Below are positions 1-8,777 of a DNA stretch of 64,000 nt, piece after piece. Origin of the DNA: Micromonospora purpureochromogenes (GTDB taxonomy: Bacteria; Actinomycetota; Actinomycetes; Mycobacteriales; Micromonosporaceae). The stretch covers positions 2,356,001 to 2,420,000 of the forward strand of contig NZ_LT607410.1 of the NCBI RefSeq assembly GCF_900091515.1, in the 5' to 3' direction. Within the stretch, counting starts at the first letter, position 1, and each line of letters opens with the position of its first letter. The notes below the pieces were generated by a model. The model had not been told where the DNA came from and made no database searches. It was given only the letters and a program-made list of their open reading frames with translations. The translations under genes and the position numbers were made by a program.

Positions 1-1
1 C

Positions 2-364
2 GTGCTCTTCGCGGTGGAGCTGACCAGGCGCTGGGCCGACGACGGCATCACCAGCAACGCGTTGATGCCCGGGGCGATCCGGACCAACCTCCAGCGCTAC
101 ATCAGCGAGGAGGAACTGAACCGGATGCGCGCGCAGAGCGGCGGCGGCGCGGCCTACTGGAAGAGCACCGAGCAGGGCGCGGCCACGTCCGTGCTGGTCG
201 CCACCTCACCGCTGCTCGACGGCATCGGCGGGCGCTACTTCGAGGACTGCCAGGAGGCCGGGCCGAACCAGCCGGGCACCCGCACCGGCTACGCGCCGTA
301 CGCCCGCGACCCGGAGGCCGCGGAGCGGCTCTGGACGGTCTCCGAGGAGACCCTCCGGGCCTGA
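2..364 (+). CDS. SDR-family NAD(P)-dependent oxidoreductase, C-terminal part
   Basis: The 5' end lies outside the window, so this is only the last ~120 residues. The fragment keeps the typical C-terminal half of a classical/atypical short-chain dehydrogenase: a helix after the active-site Tyr-Lys region with ELTRRWADDGITSNALMPG, where the P-G element follows beta-strand 6, then a T-N-L substrate-loop start and a tail with GGRYFEDC. Such proteins reduce or oxidise small carbonyl/alcohol substrates with NAD(P). The substrate cannot be told from this piece. The C-terminal tail (F-E-D-C-Q-E) resembles retinol-dehydrogenase-like or light-dependent-protochlorophyllide-reductase-like SDRs annotated widely in actinomycetes. 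In M. tuberculosis the equivalent place next to dlaT is held by ephD, a hydrolase-SDR fusion (recollection); whether this gene is fused upstream cannot be seen. It converges on sucB with a strong hairpin between them. Confidence 0.8.
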   Translation: MLFAVELTRRWADDGITSNALMPGAIRTNLQRYISEEELNRMRAQSGGGAAYWKSTEQGAATSVLVATSPLLDGIGGRYFEDCQEAGPNQPGTRTGYAPYARDPEAAERLWTVSEETLRA

Positions 365-415
365 CGCGGGTGCGGCACCGGTTTCCGCGACCGCCGCACG
401 CAGGGCGGAACGGCG

Positions 416-450
416 CAGGGCGCCCCGGTCGGTGTGACCGGGGCGCCCTG
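416..450. terminator. Bidirectional terminator between SDR gene and sucB
   Basis: Perfect 15-bp inverted repeat (416-430 and 436-450; core CAGGGCGCCCCGGTC) with a 5-nt loop, in the 102-bp gap between two convergent genes. GC-rich stem without a U-tract, as usual for actinobacteria. It could serve both strands. Confidence 0.7.
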
Positions 451-466
451 TGCGCGTACGGGAGGA

Positions 467-2326
467 TCAGAGGCCGAGGTCGGCCTCGAAGTTGCCGCCC
501 TCCAGGCGCTCCTTGACCGCGACCAGGAAACGGGCCGCGTCGGCGCCGTCGATCAGCCGGTGGTCGTAGGAGAGGGCCAGGTAGATCATCGAGCGGACCG
601 CGATGACCTCGCCCAGCTCCGGGTCGTTGACCACGACCGGGCGCTTGACCACGGCACCGGTGCCGAGCATCGCCGACTGCGGCGACGGCACGATCGGGGT
701 GTCGAAGAGCGCGCCCCGGCTGCCGGTGTTGGTCAGCGTGAAGGTCGCGCCGGCGATCTCGTCCGGGCTGATCTTGTTGGTCCGGGTGCGCTCGGCCAGG
801 TCGGCGACCCGCTTGGCGATGCCGCCCAGGTTCAGGTCACCGGCGTTGTGGATGACCGGGACCAGGAGACCCCGCTCGGTGTCCACGGCGATGCCGAGGT
901 GCTCGGCGTCCGGGTAGGTGATCGTCCCGGCCTCGAGGTCCATGCTGGCGTTGACGATCGGGAACGCCTGCAGCGCCTCGATGGCCGCCAGCGCGAAGAA
1001 CGGCAGGAACGACAGCTTGACGCCGTGCCGCTGCTGGAACGAATCCTTGGCCTGCGCCCGCAGCTTGGCGATCTTGGTGACGTCCACCTCGATCACCGTG
1101 GTGAGCTGCGCCATCTCGTGCAGCGACTCGTGCATCCGCTTGGCGATGGCCTTGCGGATCCGGGGCAGCTTCTCGGTCGTGCCGCGCTTGCCGCTCGGCT
1201 GCGGCTTCGCGGCCGGCTTGGCCGGGGCCGCCGCGGCGGGCTGCGGCGCGGGGGCCGGCGCGGCCTTGGCCGCCTTGGCCTTCTCCGCCGCCTCCAGCAC
1301 GTCCTGCTTGCGGATCCGGCCGCCGACACCGGTGCCGTTGACCGAGGAGAGGTCGACACCGTGCTCGCCGGCCAGCTTGCGCACCAGCGGGGTCACGTAG
1401 CCGGCCGCCTCCTCGCCGCCGCCCTGCGCGGGGGCGGTGGGCCGCTGCGGGGTCGGGGTCGGCGCGGACGGCTGCGCCGCCTGCTCGGCCTTGGCCGGCT
1501 CGGCGGCGGTCTCCGCCTCGGCCGCGGGCTCGTTGTACGACAGGCCCGGGGTCGGCTCCTCGACCTTGGGCTCCGGCTTGGCCTCGGCCTTCGGCTCCGG
1601 CTTCGGCTCCGGCTTCGGCTCGGGCTTCGGCTCGGGCTTGGCCTCCGCCTTGGGCTCGGGCTTCGGCTCCGGCTTCGCCGGGGCCGGGGCGGCCCCGGCG
1701 GCACCGATGATCGCCAGGTCGGCGCCCACCTCGGCGGTCTCGTCCTCGGCGACCTTGATCTCCAGGACGGTGCCGGCGACCGGCGACGGGATCTCCGTGT
1801 CGACCTTGTCGGTGGAGACCTCCAGCAGCGGCTCGTCCACCTCGACGGTCTCGCCGACCTGCTTGAGCCAGCGGGTGACCGTACCCTCGGTGACGCTCTC
1901 GCCCAGGGCCGGCATCTTCACCGGGGTGCCCTCGCCCGACGGCGCCGGGGCGGCCTCGGCCTGCGGCTGCGGCGCCGCGGGCTGCTCCTGCTCGGGCTCC
2001 GGGCCGGTGCCCGCCGCGGCGGCGGTGGGCTCGGCGGCCGGCTCGGCCGCCTGCTGCGGGGCGGCCTCGCCGCCACCGGCCTGCTCGCCCTCACCGGCGA
2101 TGACGGCCAGCTCGCTGCCCACCTCGGCGGTCTCGTCCTCGCCGACCACGATCCGGCTCAGCACGCCCGCCGCGGGGGACGGGATCTCGGTATCGACCTT
2201 GTCGGTCGACACCTCGAGCAGCGGCTCGTCGACCTCGACGGTGTCGCCCTCCTGCTTGAGCCAGCGGGTGACGGTGCCCTCGGTGACGCTCTCTCCGAGC
2301 CGAGGCATGGTGACCGATACCGGCAT
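467..2326 (-). CDS. sucB: 2-oxoacid dehydrogenase E2, dihydrolipoamide acyltransferase
   Basis: Core acyltransferase of the 2-oxoglutarate (and in actinobacteria also pyruvate) dehydrogenase complex; it passes the acyl group from lipoyl-lysine to CoA in the cytosol. The 619-aa protein has two biotinyl/lipoyl domains, each with [14 protein letters not shown]; the modified lysines are about K43 and K174. They are joined by Ala-Pro-Lys/Glu-rich linkers (a [17 protein letters not shown] run near residues 215-255). A peripheral E3-binding domain follows ([16 protein letters not shown], with [11 protein letters not shown]), then the catalytic domain ending in [15 protein letters not shown], whose H-x-x-x-D-G is the acetyltransferase signature. 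The ATG lies 72 bp downstream of lpd on the same strand, so E2 and E3 probably form one operon. The M. tuberculosis counterpart DlaT serves PDH, a peroxynitrite reductase and KGD-linked activity, so the sucB/dlaT label is interchangeable. Confidence 0.95.
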   Translation of the reverse strand: MPVSVTMPRLGESVTEGTVTRWLKQEGDTVEVDEPLLEVSTDKVDTEIPSPAAGVLSRIVVGEDETAEVGSELAVIAGEGEQAGGGEAAPQQAAEPAAEPTAAAAGTGPEPEQEQPAAPQPQAEAAPAPSGEGTPVKMPALGESVTEGTVTRWLKQVGETVEVDEPLLEVSTDKVDTEIPSPVAGTVLEIKVAEDETAEVGADLAIIGAAGAAPAPAKPEPKPEPKAEAKPEPKPEPKPEPKPEPKAEAKPEPKVEEPTPGLSYNEPAAEAETAAEPAKAEQAAQPSAPTPTPQRPTAPAQGGGEEAAGYVTPLVRKLAGEHGVDLSSVNGTGVGGRIRKQDVLEAAEKAKAAKAAPAPAPQPAAAAPAKPAAKPQPSGKRGTTEKLPRIRKAIAKRMHESLHEMAQLTTVIEVDVTKIAKLRAQAKDSFQQRHGVKLSFLPFFALAAIEALQAFPIVNASMDLEAGTITYPDAEHLGIAVDTERGLLVPVIHNAGDLNLGGIAKRVADLAERTRTNKISPDEIAGATFTLTNTGSRGALFDTPIVPSPQSAMLGTGAVVKRPVVVNDPELGEVIAVRSMIYLALSYDHRLIDGADAARFLVAVKERLEGGNFEADLGL

Positions 2327-2398
2327 CTCTTATGACTCCTTCATTCCCCTGTGCGATCTCGCCCGTCTGCCGCCGGACGCCGCGGAATCAGTTCTTGA

Positions 2399-3787
2399 TC
2401 AGGCGTGCGAGTGCAGCGGCTTGCCGGCGAGGGCCAGGTGCGCCTCGCCCAGGGCCTCGCTCTGCGTCGGGTGGGCGTGCACGAGCTGCGCCACCTCGGC
2501 CGGGTACGCCTCCCAGTTGTAGATGAGCTGCGCCTCACCGACGAGCTCACCGACCCGGGCGCCGACCATGTGCACGCCGACCACCGGGCCGTCCTCCACC
2601 CGGACCAGCTTCACGAAGCCGGCCGTCTTGAGGATCTGGCTCTTGCCGTTGCCACCCAGGTTGTAGTTGTAGGTCTTGACCTTGTCCGCGCCGTACTGCT
2701 CCTTGGCCTTCGTCTCGGTCAGACCCACCGACGCCAGCTCCGGGTCGGAGTAGGTGACCCGCGGGATGCCGGCCTCGTCGATCACGGCCGGGTTCTGGCC
2801 GGCGATCTCCTCGGCGACGAAGATGCCCTGCTGGAAGCCGCGGTGGGCGAGCTGGAGGCCGGGCACGATGTCGCCGACCGCGTAGACGTTCGGCACGCTG
2901 GTGCGCAGCCGCTCGTCGGTCAGCACGTAGCCGCGGTCCATCTTCACGCCCTGCTCCTCGTACCCGAGGTTGGCGGTGTTCGGGCCGCGCCCGACGGCGA
3001 CCAGCAGCAGCTCGGCCTCGACGGTCTCGCCGCCGGCGATGGTCAGCTTGACGCCGTTGTCGGTCTTCTCGACCTTCTCGAACGGCTTGCCGACCTTGAA
3101 GTTGATCTTCCGCTTGCGGAAGGCCCGCTCCAGCGCCTTGGACGACTCCTCGTCCTCGGCGGCGACCAGGCGGGGCAGCGCCTCGACGATCGTGACGTCC
3201 ACGCCGAAGGACTTCCACACGCTGGCGAACTCGACGCCGATCACGCCGCCGCCGAGCACGATCACCGACGCCGGGACCCGGTCCAGGGTCAGCGCGTGGT
3301 CGCTGGTGATGATCCGCTCGCCGTCGATCTCCAGGCCGGGCAGGCTCTTGGCGTACGAGCCGGAGGCCAGGATGACGTTGCGGCCGGTGTAGCGCTTGCC
3401 GTCGACCTCGACGACGTTCTTGCCGACCAGCTTGCCGGCACCGGCCACGAAGGTGACGTTCTTGGCGCTGCCCACCAGGCCCTGCAGGCCCTTGTAGAGG
3501 CGGGAGACCACGCCGTCCTTGTACGAGTTGACCCCCGCCATGTCGATGCCGACCAGTTCGGCCTTCACCCCGAACTGCTCCGACTCGCGGGTCTGGTCGG
3601 CGATCTCGGCCGCGTGCAGCAGCGCCTTGGTGGGGATGCAGCCGTTGTGCAGGCAGGTGCCGCCGAGCTTCCCCTTCTCGATCAGCGCGACCGAGAGATC
3701 CAACTGGGCGGCACGCAGCGCCGCCGCGTAGCCGCCGCTGCCACCTCCGAGAATGACGATGTCGAAGGTCTCGTTCGGCTCGCTCAC
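2399..3787 (-). CDS. lpdA: Dihydrolipoyl dehydrogenase (E3)
   Basis: FAD flavoprotein that reoxidises dihydrolipoamide of E2 (and of the glycine-cleavage H protein) with NAD+. The N-terminal FAD Rossmann motif is GGGSGGYAAA, followed by the redox disulfide GGTCLHNGCIPTK (C45/C50 counting from the chosen start), an NAD-binding GGGVIGVEFAS, a second FAD motif with YAVGDI, and the C-terminal catalytic HAHPTQSEALGEAH with the His-Glu pair. Length 462 aa is normal for the family. An upstream extension to 3844 is open, but I chose GTG at 3785-3787 because GGGAG lies 6 nt before it and the protein then begins just ahead of the Rossmann strand. It is the upstream gene of the lpdA-sucB unit. Confidence 0.95.
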   Translation of the reverse strand: MSEPNETFDIVILGGGSGGYAAALRAAQLDLSVALIEKGKLGGTCLHNGCIPTKALLHAAEIADQTRESEQFGVKAELVGIDMAGVNSYKDGVVSRLYKGLQGLVGSAKNVTFVAGAGKLVGKNVVEVDGKRYTGRNVILASGSYAKSLPGLEIDGERIITSDHALTLDRVPASVIVLGGGVIGVEFASVWKSFGVDVTIVEALPRLVAAEDEESSKALERAFRKRKINFKVGKPFEKVEKTDNGVKLTIAGGETVEAELLLVAVGRGPNTANLGYEEQGVKMDRGYVLTDERLRTSVPNVYAVGDIVPGLQLAHRGFQQGIFVAEEIAGQNPAVIDEAGIPRVTYSDPELASVGLTETKAKEQYGADKVKTYNYNLGGNGKSQILKTAGFVKLVRVEDGPVVGVHMVGARVGELVGEAQLIYNWEAYPAEVAQLVHAHPTQSEALGEAHLALAGKPLHSHA

Positions 3788-3919
3788 GTCCAACTCCCAG
3801 GTCGCGTCGCTGCATCGGGGGTCACGGTGGGGCAACAGGGACACACCCCACCTCGGTCATCTTGTCACTAGGGGATGCGGTGCGCGTACCGAGGTGCCCA
3901 ACGACACGTCGTCGACACG

Positions 3920-3925
3920 TACTCT
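3920..3925 (+). promoter_or_regulatory. Candidate -10 element for the 109-aa gene
   Basis: TACTCT fits the actinobacterial TANNNT -10 pattern and lies ~42 nt before the GTG at 3967 in the divergent lpdA/3967 spacer. No convincing -35 was seen. Confidence 0.3.
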
Positions 3926-3966
3926 TGGCACCGTCTTCGATGACGGCACGGGGGAGGAGACAGTCG

Positions 3967-4296
3967 GTGGGGCTATTCCGGCGACGAAAGCAGACGGGCG
4001 CGGTCAGTCGTGGCCGCCCCGCCGACCGGGCTGATCTGGACCATCTTGAGAACTTCGTCCGGACCCGGCGGGGCGTCGAGGCGTACATCGAGCCGCGGAC
4101 CACGGTCACCGAGACCACCGTCATCCTGATCGCCGACGACGGGGAGTGGACCCGCCGTCGCGTCGACAGCCCCGAGGGGGCCCGCCGCTTCGCCCACCGG
4201 CTGGCCGTCCCCATCTACGACGTCCGCCTGATGGGCTACCCGCAGCGGATGCGCGACTACAACGAGCGCCGCAAACGCCGCCCCGAACTCTTCTGA
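3967..4296 (+). CDS. Conserved actinobacterial protein of unknown function (109 aa)
   Basis: A short, basic, soluble protein with no signal peptide or membrane helix. It starts with a GLFRRRKQTG basic tail, then an alpha/beta-looking region (LDHLENFVRTRRGVEAYIE, TETTVILIADDGEWTRRRV, AVPIYDVRLMGYP) and ends in a very basic stretch (RMRDYNERRKRRPELF). The GTG start is set by GGGAGGAG about 8 nt upstream; longer in-frame starts lack such a site. Small proteins of this kind sit between lpd and pepA in many actinomycetes (from memory) and are sometimes mislabelled oxidoreductase without support. It is divergent from lpdA and convergent with pepA. Function unknown. Confidence 0.8.
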   Translation: MGLFRRRKQTGAVSRGRPADRADLDHLENFVRTRRGVEAYIEPRTTVTETTVILIADDGEWTRRRVDSPEGARRFAHRLAVPIYDVRLMGYPQRMRDYNERRKRRPELF

Positions 4297-4333
4297 CCCC
4301 CGCCGCGGTCCGCGCCCACCCCCAACGCCGTGG

Positions 4334-4397
4334 GCGCACTTTCACGGAAAGCGTGGCTGTTCCGCGCCGGATGGCCACGCTTTCCGGGAAAGTGCGC
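4334..4397. repeat. Long imperfect palindrome between convergent genes
   Basis: Two 24-nt arms (4334-4357 and 4374-4397) match in 23 of 24 positions; the core is CACTTTC(A/C)CGGAAAGCG. The loop is 16 nt. It lies 37 nt after the stop of the 109-aa gene and 72 nt beyond the end of pepA. The stem is longer and less G+C-rich than an ordinary terminator here, suggesting a repeated mobile palindrome recruited as a bidirectional terminator. Confidence 0.6.
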
Positions 4398-4418
4398 GGA
4401 GCTTGGTGGAATGCGGGC

Positions 4419-4447
4419 GGGGCGCCTCCCGGTGGGGGAGGCGCCCC
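4419..4447. terminator. Terminator of pepA / 109-aa gene
   Basis: Perfect 12-bp stem (4419-4430 with 4436-4447, GGGGCGCCTCCC) with a 5-nt loop, 22 nt beyond the pepA stop and following the palindrome at 4334-4397. Confidence 0.6.
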
Positions 4448-4469
4448 GGTCGTGGGTTGGGGGTGGGCG

Positions 4470-6041
4470 TCAGCCGTTGGCGGCGACGTCCTCGACCAGC
4501 TGCACCAGGGTGCGGACCGGGACGCCGGTGCCGCCCTTGGTCCAGTAGCCGGTCGCCTCGCCCGAGTGGTAGCCCGGGCCGGCGATGTCGATGTGCGCCC
4601 AGGCCACATCCTCGGTGACGAACTCGCGCAGGAACACGCCGCCCTGCAGCATGTGCCCGGCCCGGTCCATGCCGGCGTTGACCTGGGAGATGTCCGCGAC
4701 GTCGGAGTCCATGCCCTTGCGCACGTCGTCCGGCAGCGGCATCGGCCAGGCCGGCTCGCCGACGGACTCGCCGACGGTCTTGACCCGCTCGCACAGCTCC
4801 GGGGTGCCCATCACGCCGGCGATCTTCTTGCCCAGCGCGATGACCTGCCCACCGGTGAGGGTGGACGTCTCGAAGAGGTAGTCGGTGCCGTCCGCGCAGG
4901 CCCGCGCCATCGCGTCGCCCAGGATCATGCGGCCCTCGGCGTCGGTGTTGAGCACCTCGACCTTCTTGCCGTTGAACATGGTGATCACGTCACCCGGCCG
5001 GTAGCTGGTGCCCGACGGCATGTTCTCCGCCATCGGCAGGTACGCGGTCACCGCCACCGACGGCTTCACCGCGGCGATCGCCAGCATCGCGGCGCCGACG
5101 GCGGCCGCACCGGCCATGTCGGACTTCATCTCCCACATGCCCTGCGCCGGCTTGATCGAGATGCCACCGGTGTCGAAGGTGATGCCCTTGCCGACCAGCG
5201 CCACCCGCTTGCCGCTGCCGCCACCCGACGGGGTGTACGTGAGCTTGACCAGGCGCGGCGGGGCCTCCGAGCCCTGCCCGACGGCGACGATGCCGCCGTA
5301 CCCGCCGGCGCGCAGCGCCTCGAAGTCCAGCACCTCGACGCCGAGCCCGGCCGCGCGGGCGGCCGCCGCGACGGCCTCGGCGAAGGCCGGCGGACGCAGC
5401 TCGTTCGGGGCGGTGTTCACCCAGTCCCGGCTGGTACGCACCGCACCGGCCACCGCGGTGGCCCGGTCGATCTCGCCCCGGGCGGTCGCGTCACCGGCGT
5501 CCGGCACGGAGATCAGCACCTCGGCCACCGGCGTGCGCCGGGTCGGCTGCGGCTTGGTCTTGTAGCCGGCGAACCGGTAGCCGCCGAGCAGCGCGCCCTC
5601 GGCGACCGCGCGCAGCGCGGCCGGGGCGTCGGCGTCGTCGGGCAGCGGCATGCTGAGCGCCACCCGGGGCGCGCCGGCGAGTGCCCGGACGACGGCGCCG
5701 GCGGCCCGGCGCAGCGTCTCCGGGGCGGGGGCGGCGCCGGTCGGCTCGGGGCCGAGCCCGACCGCGGCGACGATCGGCGCGGTGACCGTGCCCAGCGTGG
5801 CCAGCTTGGTCACCTCGCCCGGAGCGCCGGTCGCGCCGAGCAGCGCAAGCGTCTCGGTCAGCTTGCCGTCGAAGGCGGCGGCGATGCTCTCCGCGCCACT
5901 GGCGAGCAGCAGGGTGCCGGCGAGGCCGCTGGTGGCGTCCTGCTCTCCGGTCTGGCTGTGCACGCCGATCACGATCGCGTCGACGGCAAGCTCGGCGGGG
6001 TCGGTGTCGACCAGGCTCAGGGTGGTGCTGGGCGATGTCAC
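4470..6041 (-). CDS. pepA: Leucyl aminopeptidase, M17 family
   Basis: Cytosolic two-metal aminopeptidase that removes N-terminal residues during peptide turnover. The C-terminal catalytic half contains the M17 metal and substrate residues: VGKGITFDTGGISIKP (Lys and Asp ligands), KSDMAGAAAV and the signature NTDAEGRMIL. The less conserved N-terminal half fits the regulatory domain, giving 523 aa. The GTG at 6039-6041 is chosen because CCGGAG lies about 8 nt upstream and MTSPSTTLSLVDTDPAEL is a natural N terminus; the reading frame stays open to 6203 but that part would be an unusual Arg/Gly-rich extension. Divergent from gcvT, with 164 bp between the starts. Confidence 0.93.
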   Translation of the reverse strand: MTSPSTTLSLVDTDPAELAVDAIVIGVHSQTGEQDATSGLAGTLLLASGAESIAAAFDGKLTETLALLGATGAPGEVTKLATLGTVTAPIVAAVGLGPEPTGAAPAPETLRRAAGAVVRALAGAPRVALSMPLPDDADAPAALRAVAEGALLGGYRFAGYKTKPQPTRRTPVAEVLISVPDAGDATARGEIDRATAVAGAVRTSRDWVNTAPNELRPPAFAEAVAAAARAAGLGVEVLDFEALRAGGYGGIVAVGQGSEAPPRLVKLTYTPSGGGSGKRVALVGKGITFDTGGISIKPAQGMWEMKSDMAGAAAVGAAMLAIAAVKPSVAVTAYLPMAENMPSGTSYRPGDVITMFNGKKVEVLNTDAEGRMILGDAMARACADGTDYLFETSTLTGGQVIALGKKIAGVMGTPELCERVKTVGESVGEPAWPMPLPDDVRKGMDSDVADISQVNAGMDRAGHMLQGGVFLREFVTEDVAWAHIDIAGPGYHSGEATGYWTKGGTGVPVRTLVQLVEDVAANG

Positions 6042-6192
6042 TGAAGCTACTCCGGGCGGGCCGGGCCGGTCGCGTCGTCGCGTACCGGCGATGAAGGTCT
6101 CCGGCGGCAACCTACCCGCCGGAAGCTTGGCTGTCCCGCCGATGGCTGTCCCGGCGGGTCCCGCCGATGCTAACCAGCGGCGGGTACCCCGG

Positions 6193-6198
6193 TAAGTT
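6193..6198 (+). promoter_or_regulatory. Candidate -10 for leaderless gcvT
   Basis: TAAGTT matches TANNNT and is separated from the gcvT ATG by 7 nt, so transcription would begin at or next to the start codon. No Shine-Dalgarno site precedes the ATG. No glycine-riboswitch-like leader can exist if this is the promoter. Confidence 0.4.
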
Positions 6199-6205
6199 GC
6201 CACCC

Positions 6206-7336
6206 ATGACGGACGTGACCTCCGACGCCGCCGCGACCCGGCTGCGCCGTTCCCCGCTGCACGAGCGGCACACCGCTCTCGGCGCCAAGTTCGCCCCCTT
6301 CGGGGGTTGGGAGATGCCGCTGGAGTACGCCGGCGGCGGCGTGCTGAAGGAACACACGGCGGTGCGTACCGCCGTGGGCGTCTTCGACGTCTCCCACCTG
6401 GGCAAGGCGCGGGTGACCGGGCCGGGCGCGGCGGACTTCGTCAACGCCTGCCTCAGCAACGACCTGGGCCGCATCGGCCCGGGCCGGGCGCAGTACACGC
6501 TCTGCTGCGACGACGCGACCGGCGGCGTGGTGGACGACATCATCGCCTACCTGCACGCCGACGACCACGTCTTCCTCATCCCGAACGCGGCGAACACCGC
6601 CGAGGTGGTGCGCCGGCTGCGCGCCGCCGCGCCGGCCGGGATCACCGTCACCGACGAGCACGAGGCGTACGCGGTGCTGGCCGTGCAGGGGCCGCGCTCG
6701 GCGGAACTGCTCGGCGGGCTGGGCCTGCCGGTGGAGCACGGCTACATGAGCTTCTCCGCCGCCACCCTGGCCGGCGTGGAGCTGACCGTCTGCCGCACCG
6801 GCTACACCGGGGAGCTGGGCTACGAGCTGGTGGTGCCGGCCGAGCACGCCGTCGCGGTCTGGGACGCGCTGTTCGCCGCCGGGGCGGCGTACGAGCTGCG
6901 GGCCTGCGGGCTGGCCGCCCGGGACACGCTGCGCACCGAGATGGGCTACCCGCTGCACGGGCAGGACCTGTCGCTGGAGATCACGCCGGTGCAGGCCCGC
7001 TCCGGCTGGGCGGTCGGCTGGGACAAGCCGGCCTTCTGGGGCCGCGACGCGCTGCTCGCCGAGAAGGCCGCCGGCCCGCGGCGTACGCTGCGCGGCCTGG
7101 CGGCCGTCGACCGGGCCATCCCGCGCCCCGGCATGACCGTGTACGCCGGCGACACCGAGCTCGGCACGATCACCAGCGGCACGTTCTCGCCCACGAAGAA
7201 GCAGGGCATCGCCCTGGCGCTGCTCGACACGGACGCCAAGCTCGCCGACGGGGACCTCGTCGAGGTCGACATCCGCGGCCGCCGCGCCCAGATGCGGGTC
7301 ACCCGACCCCCCTTCGTGACCCCCTCGGTCAAGTAA
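6206..7336 (+). CDS. gcvT: Glycine cleavage system T protein (aminomethyltransferase)
   Basis: Transfers the methylene group from aminomethyl-lipoyl H protein to tetrahydrofolate, releasing ammonia. The 376-aa length is typical. It shows the N-terminal [22 protein letters not shown] motif region, [29 protein letters not shown] in the folate-binding core, and the C-terminal barrel domain with [10 protein letters not shown] and a TSGTFSPT segment. The ATG at 6206 starts the protein just before this conserved N terminus. gcvH and gcvP are not in the window; the partner E3 (lpdA) lies 2.4 kb away. Divergent from pepA, as in M. tuberculosis where gcvT is near pepB (recollection). Confidence 0.94.
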   Translation: MTDVTSDAAATRLRRSPLHERHTALGAKFAPFGGWEMPLEYAGGGVLKEHTAVRTAVGVFDVSHLGKARVTGPGAADFVNACLSNDLGRIGPGRAQYTLCCDDATGGVVDDIIAYLHADDHVFLIPNAANTAEVVRRLRAAAPAGITVTDEHEAYAVLAVQGPRSAELLGGLGLPVEHGYMSFSAATLAGVELTVCRTGYTGELGYELVVPAEHAVAVWDALFAAGAAYELRACGLAARDTLRTEMGYPLHGQDLSLEITPVQARSGWAVGWDKPAFWGRDALLAEKAAGPRRTLRGLAAVDRAIPRPGMTVYAGDTELGTITSGTFSPTKKQGIALALLDTDAKLADGDLVEVDIRGRRAQMRVTRPPFVTPSVK

Positions 7337-7342
7337 CCTCCT

Positions 7343-7402
7343 GTTGATCAAGAAGTTTGCGTCGGCCCGAGCGCCGGATCCGACGCAAACTTCTTGATCA
7401 AC
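7343..7402. repeat. 23-bp perfect palindrome, bidirectional terminator
   Basis: Arms 7343-7365 and 7380-7402 are perfectly complementary over 23 nt (core TTGATCAAGAAGTTTGCGTC) with a 14-nt loop. It occupies the 86-bp gap between the convergent gcvT and DUF2314-like genes. The A+T-rich TTGATCAAGAAGTTT half stands out from the surrounding very high G+C. I recall similar TTGATCA-containing hairpins after genes in Micromonospora genomes, so it is probably a dispersed element acting as terminator. Confidence 0.65.
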
Positions 7403-7422
7403 GAGGGCAAAGGGGGCGGGGG

Positions 7423-8712
7423 TCAGGCGGTGGGGGGTTCGCCGGCGTCGAGGACGGCCTGGGTCCAGCCGCCCTCGATGACGCCGGTGCCGTCGAGGAG
7501 GGCCCAGTCGACCACGTCGGTGGCCTCGACCACGACGGGGGCGCCGATCCGGACGGTGGGGTCGGTGTTGGCGTCGCTGGCGCTGGCCCCCACGATCCGC
7601 TCCGGCACCTCCCACGAGGTCACCCCGGCCCAGACGAACTCGGGGCCCTCGTCGCCGGGCAGGCCGTACTTGACCACGAGCTGCGACTCGGGCGGCAGCT
7701 TGCCGGCGAGGAACCGGGCCCGGATGTCGTCCAGCCCGGCCCGGGCGGTGGCGATCGCCTTGCTCATCGCGTCGCCGGGCCGGGCGTAGCGGACGTCGGG
7801 CTGGATGCCGGAGAAGAGCGTCGCGCAGGCCGCGGCGAAGTACTTCCCGGGCGGGCCCGGGTGCCCGGGCGGCGGGCGCAGGCTGAGGAACGAGTCGGCC
7901 TCCGGGTCGGTGGCCGGGTCCAGCTCCAGCCGCAGCAGCACCGGGGCGGTCGCGCCGTGCTGCTCCGGGTTGCCGTACGCCACCGCGATGTCGTGCCCGG
8001 TCACCGTGGCCAGCACGGGCAGCTGCACGAACGCCGGCACCTCCTCGCCGGCCAGCCCGTCGGTCCAGTCCCGCAGCAGCCGCCGGGCGGCCCCGGTCAT
8101 CACCGCGCCCCAGGCCCGGGTGAGGTGGTCCGGCACGCCCTGGGTCTGCAGCTCCAGCAGGCCGAAGCGGCGCAGCCCCTTGGTGGTGAACCAGAGCCCC
8201 TCCGCGTCGGAGGAATAGGGCACCAGCACCCAGTCGACCAGGCGTACCCGGCCCTCGGCGTCCGGCAGTGAGCGCAGCGCGGCCGCCGGGTCGAGGAACT
8301 GCAACCCGAACACGTCCACCACGTCGCCGTCGACGGACTCGGCGACCGCGGCGGCCACCGCGCGGGCCGCCCACTCGTGCGCCGGCGGCCAGCCCGGCCG
8401 GTACTCGGCCTGCACCACCACCAGGTGGCTGGCCGCGGCCAGCCGGCCGAGCTGCGCCTCGGTGGCGCCGAACGCGGAGAGCAGATCCGGCGGCAACTGC
8501 GGGAACTCGTCGATCGACCGGGTGTCCACGGTCATCAGCGGGCTGTCCAGCATCTGCGTCGCCAACCCGTGCACCGGCTCGGCCAGCCGGCCCTCCAGCG
8601 CCCGCACCGCCGTCTTCGGGCTCACCCGGGGCAGCCCCGCCATCGGCACCAGGTACGTCGCGCTCAGCGACTCCGGCACCGGGATGGGGAGGAAGTCGTC
8701 CGTGATGAGCAA
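7423..8712 (-). CDS. DUF2314-like protein
   Basis: A soluble ~429-aa protein. The last ~110 residues match the DUF2314 pattern as I know it: ARARFLAGKLPPE-like helix, LVVKYGLPGDEGPEFVWAGV, then DVVDWALLDGTGVIEGGWT. The N-terminal ~300 residues (DEFPQLPPDLLSAFGATE, WVLVPYSSDAEGLWFTTKG) are not recognised but look like a conserved globular domain. The TTG at 8710-8712 is preferred since GGGGGA lies about 5 nt before it; another TTG at 8749-8751 is possible without such a site. It is last in the minus-strand run kinase, cobUT, cobS, this gene (65 bp after cobS). No function is known for the domain; the cobalamin context may be accidental. Confidence 0.75.
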   Translation of the reverse strand: MLITDDFLPIPVPESLSATYLVPMAGLPRVSPKTAVRALEGRLAEPVHGLATQMLDSPLMTVDTRSIDEFPQLPPDLLSAFGATEAQLGRLAAASHLVVVQAEYRPGWPPAHEWAARAVAAAVAESVDGDVVDVFGLQFLDPAAALRSLPDAEGRVRLVDWVLVPYSSDAEGLWFTTKGLRRFGLLELQTQGVPDHLTRAWGAVMTGAARRLLRDWTDGLAGEEVPAFVQLPVLATVTGHDIAVAYGNPEQHGATAPVLLRLELDPATDPEADSFLSLRPPPGHPGPPGKYFAAACATLFSGIQPDVRYARPGDAMSKAIATARAGLDDIRARFLAGKLPPESQLVVKYGLPGDEGPEFVWAGVTSWEVPERIVGASASDANTDPTVRIGAPVVVEATDVVDWALLDGTGVIEGGWTQAVLDAGEPPTA

Positions 8713-8777
8713 GTCGTCCCCCGGAAGGCCGTGCCGGTGCTGTCGGGGCAAACGCTACCCGCCGCCCGGTGCCGTGT

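Noticed and set aside
6042..6205. Glycine riboswitch before gcvT
   Set aside because: The spacer has no paired glycine aptamer features, and a -10-like box 7 nt before the ATG argues for a leaderless transcript.
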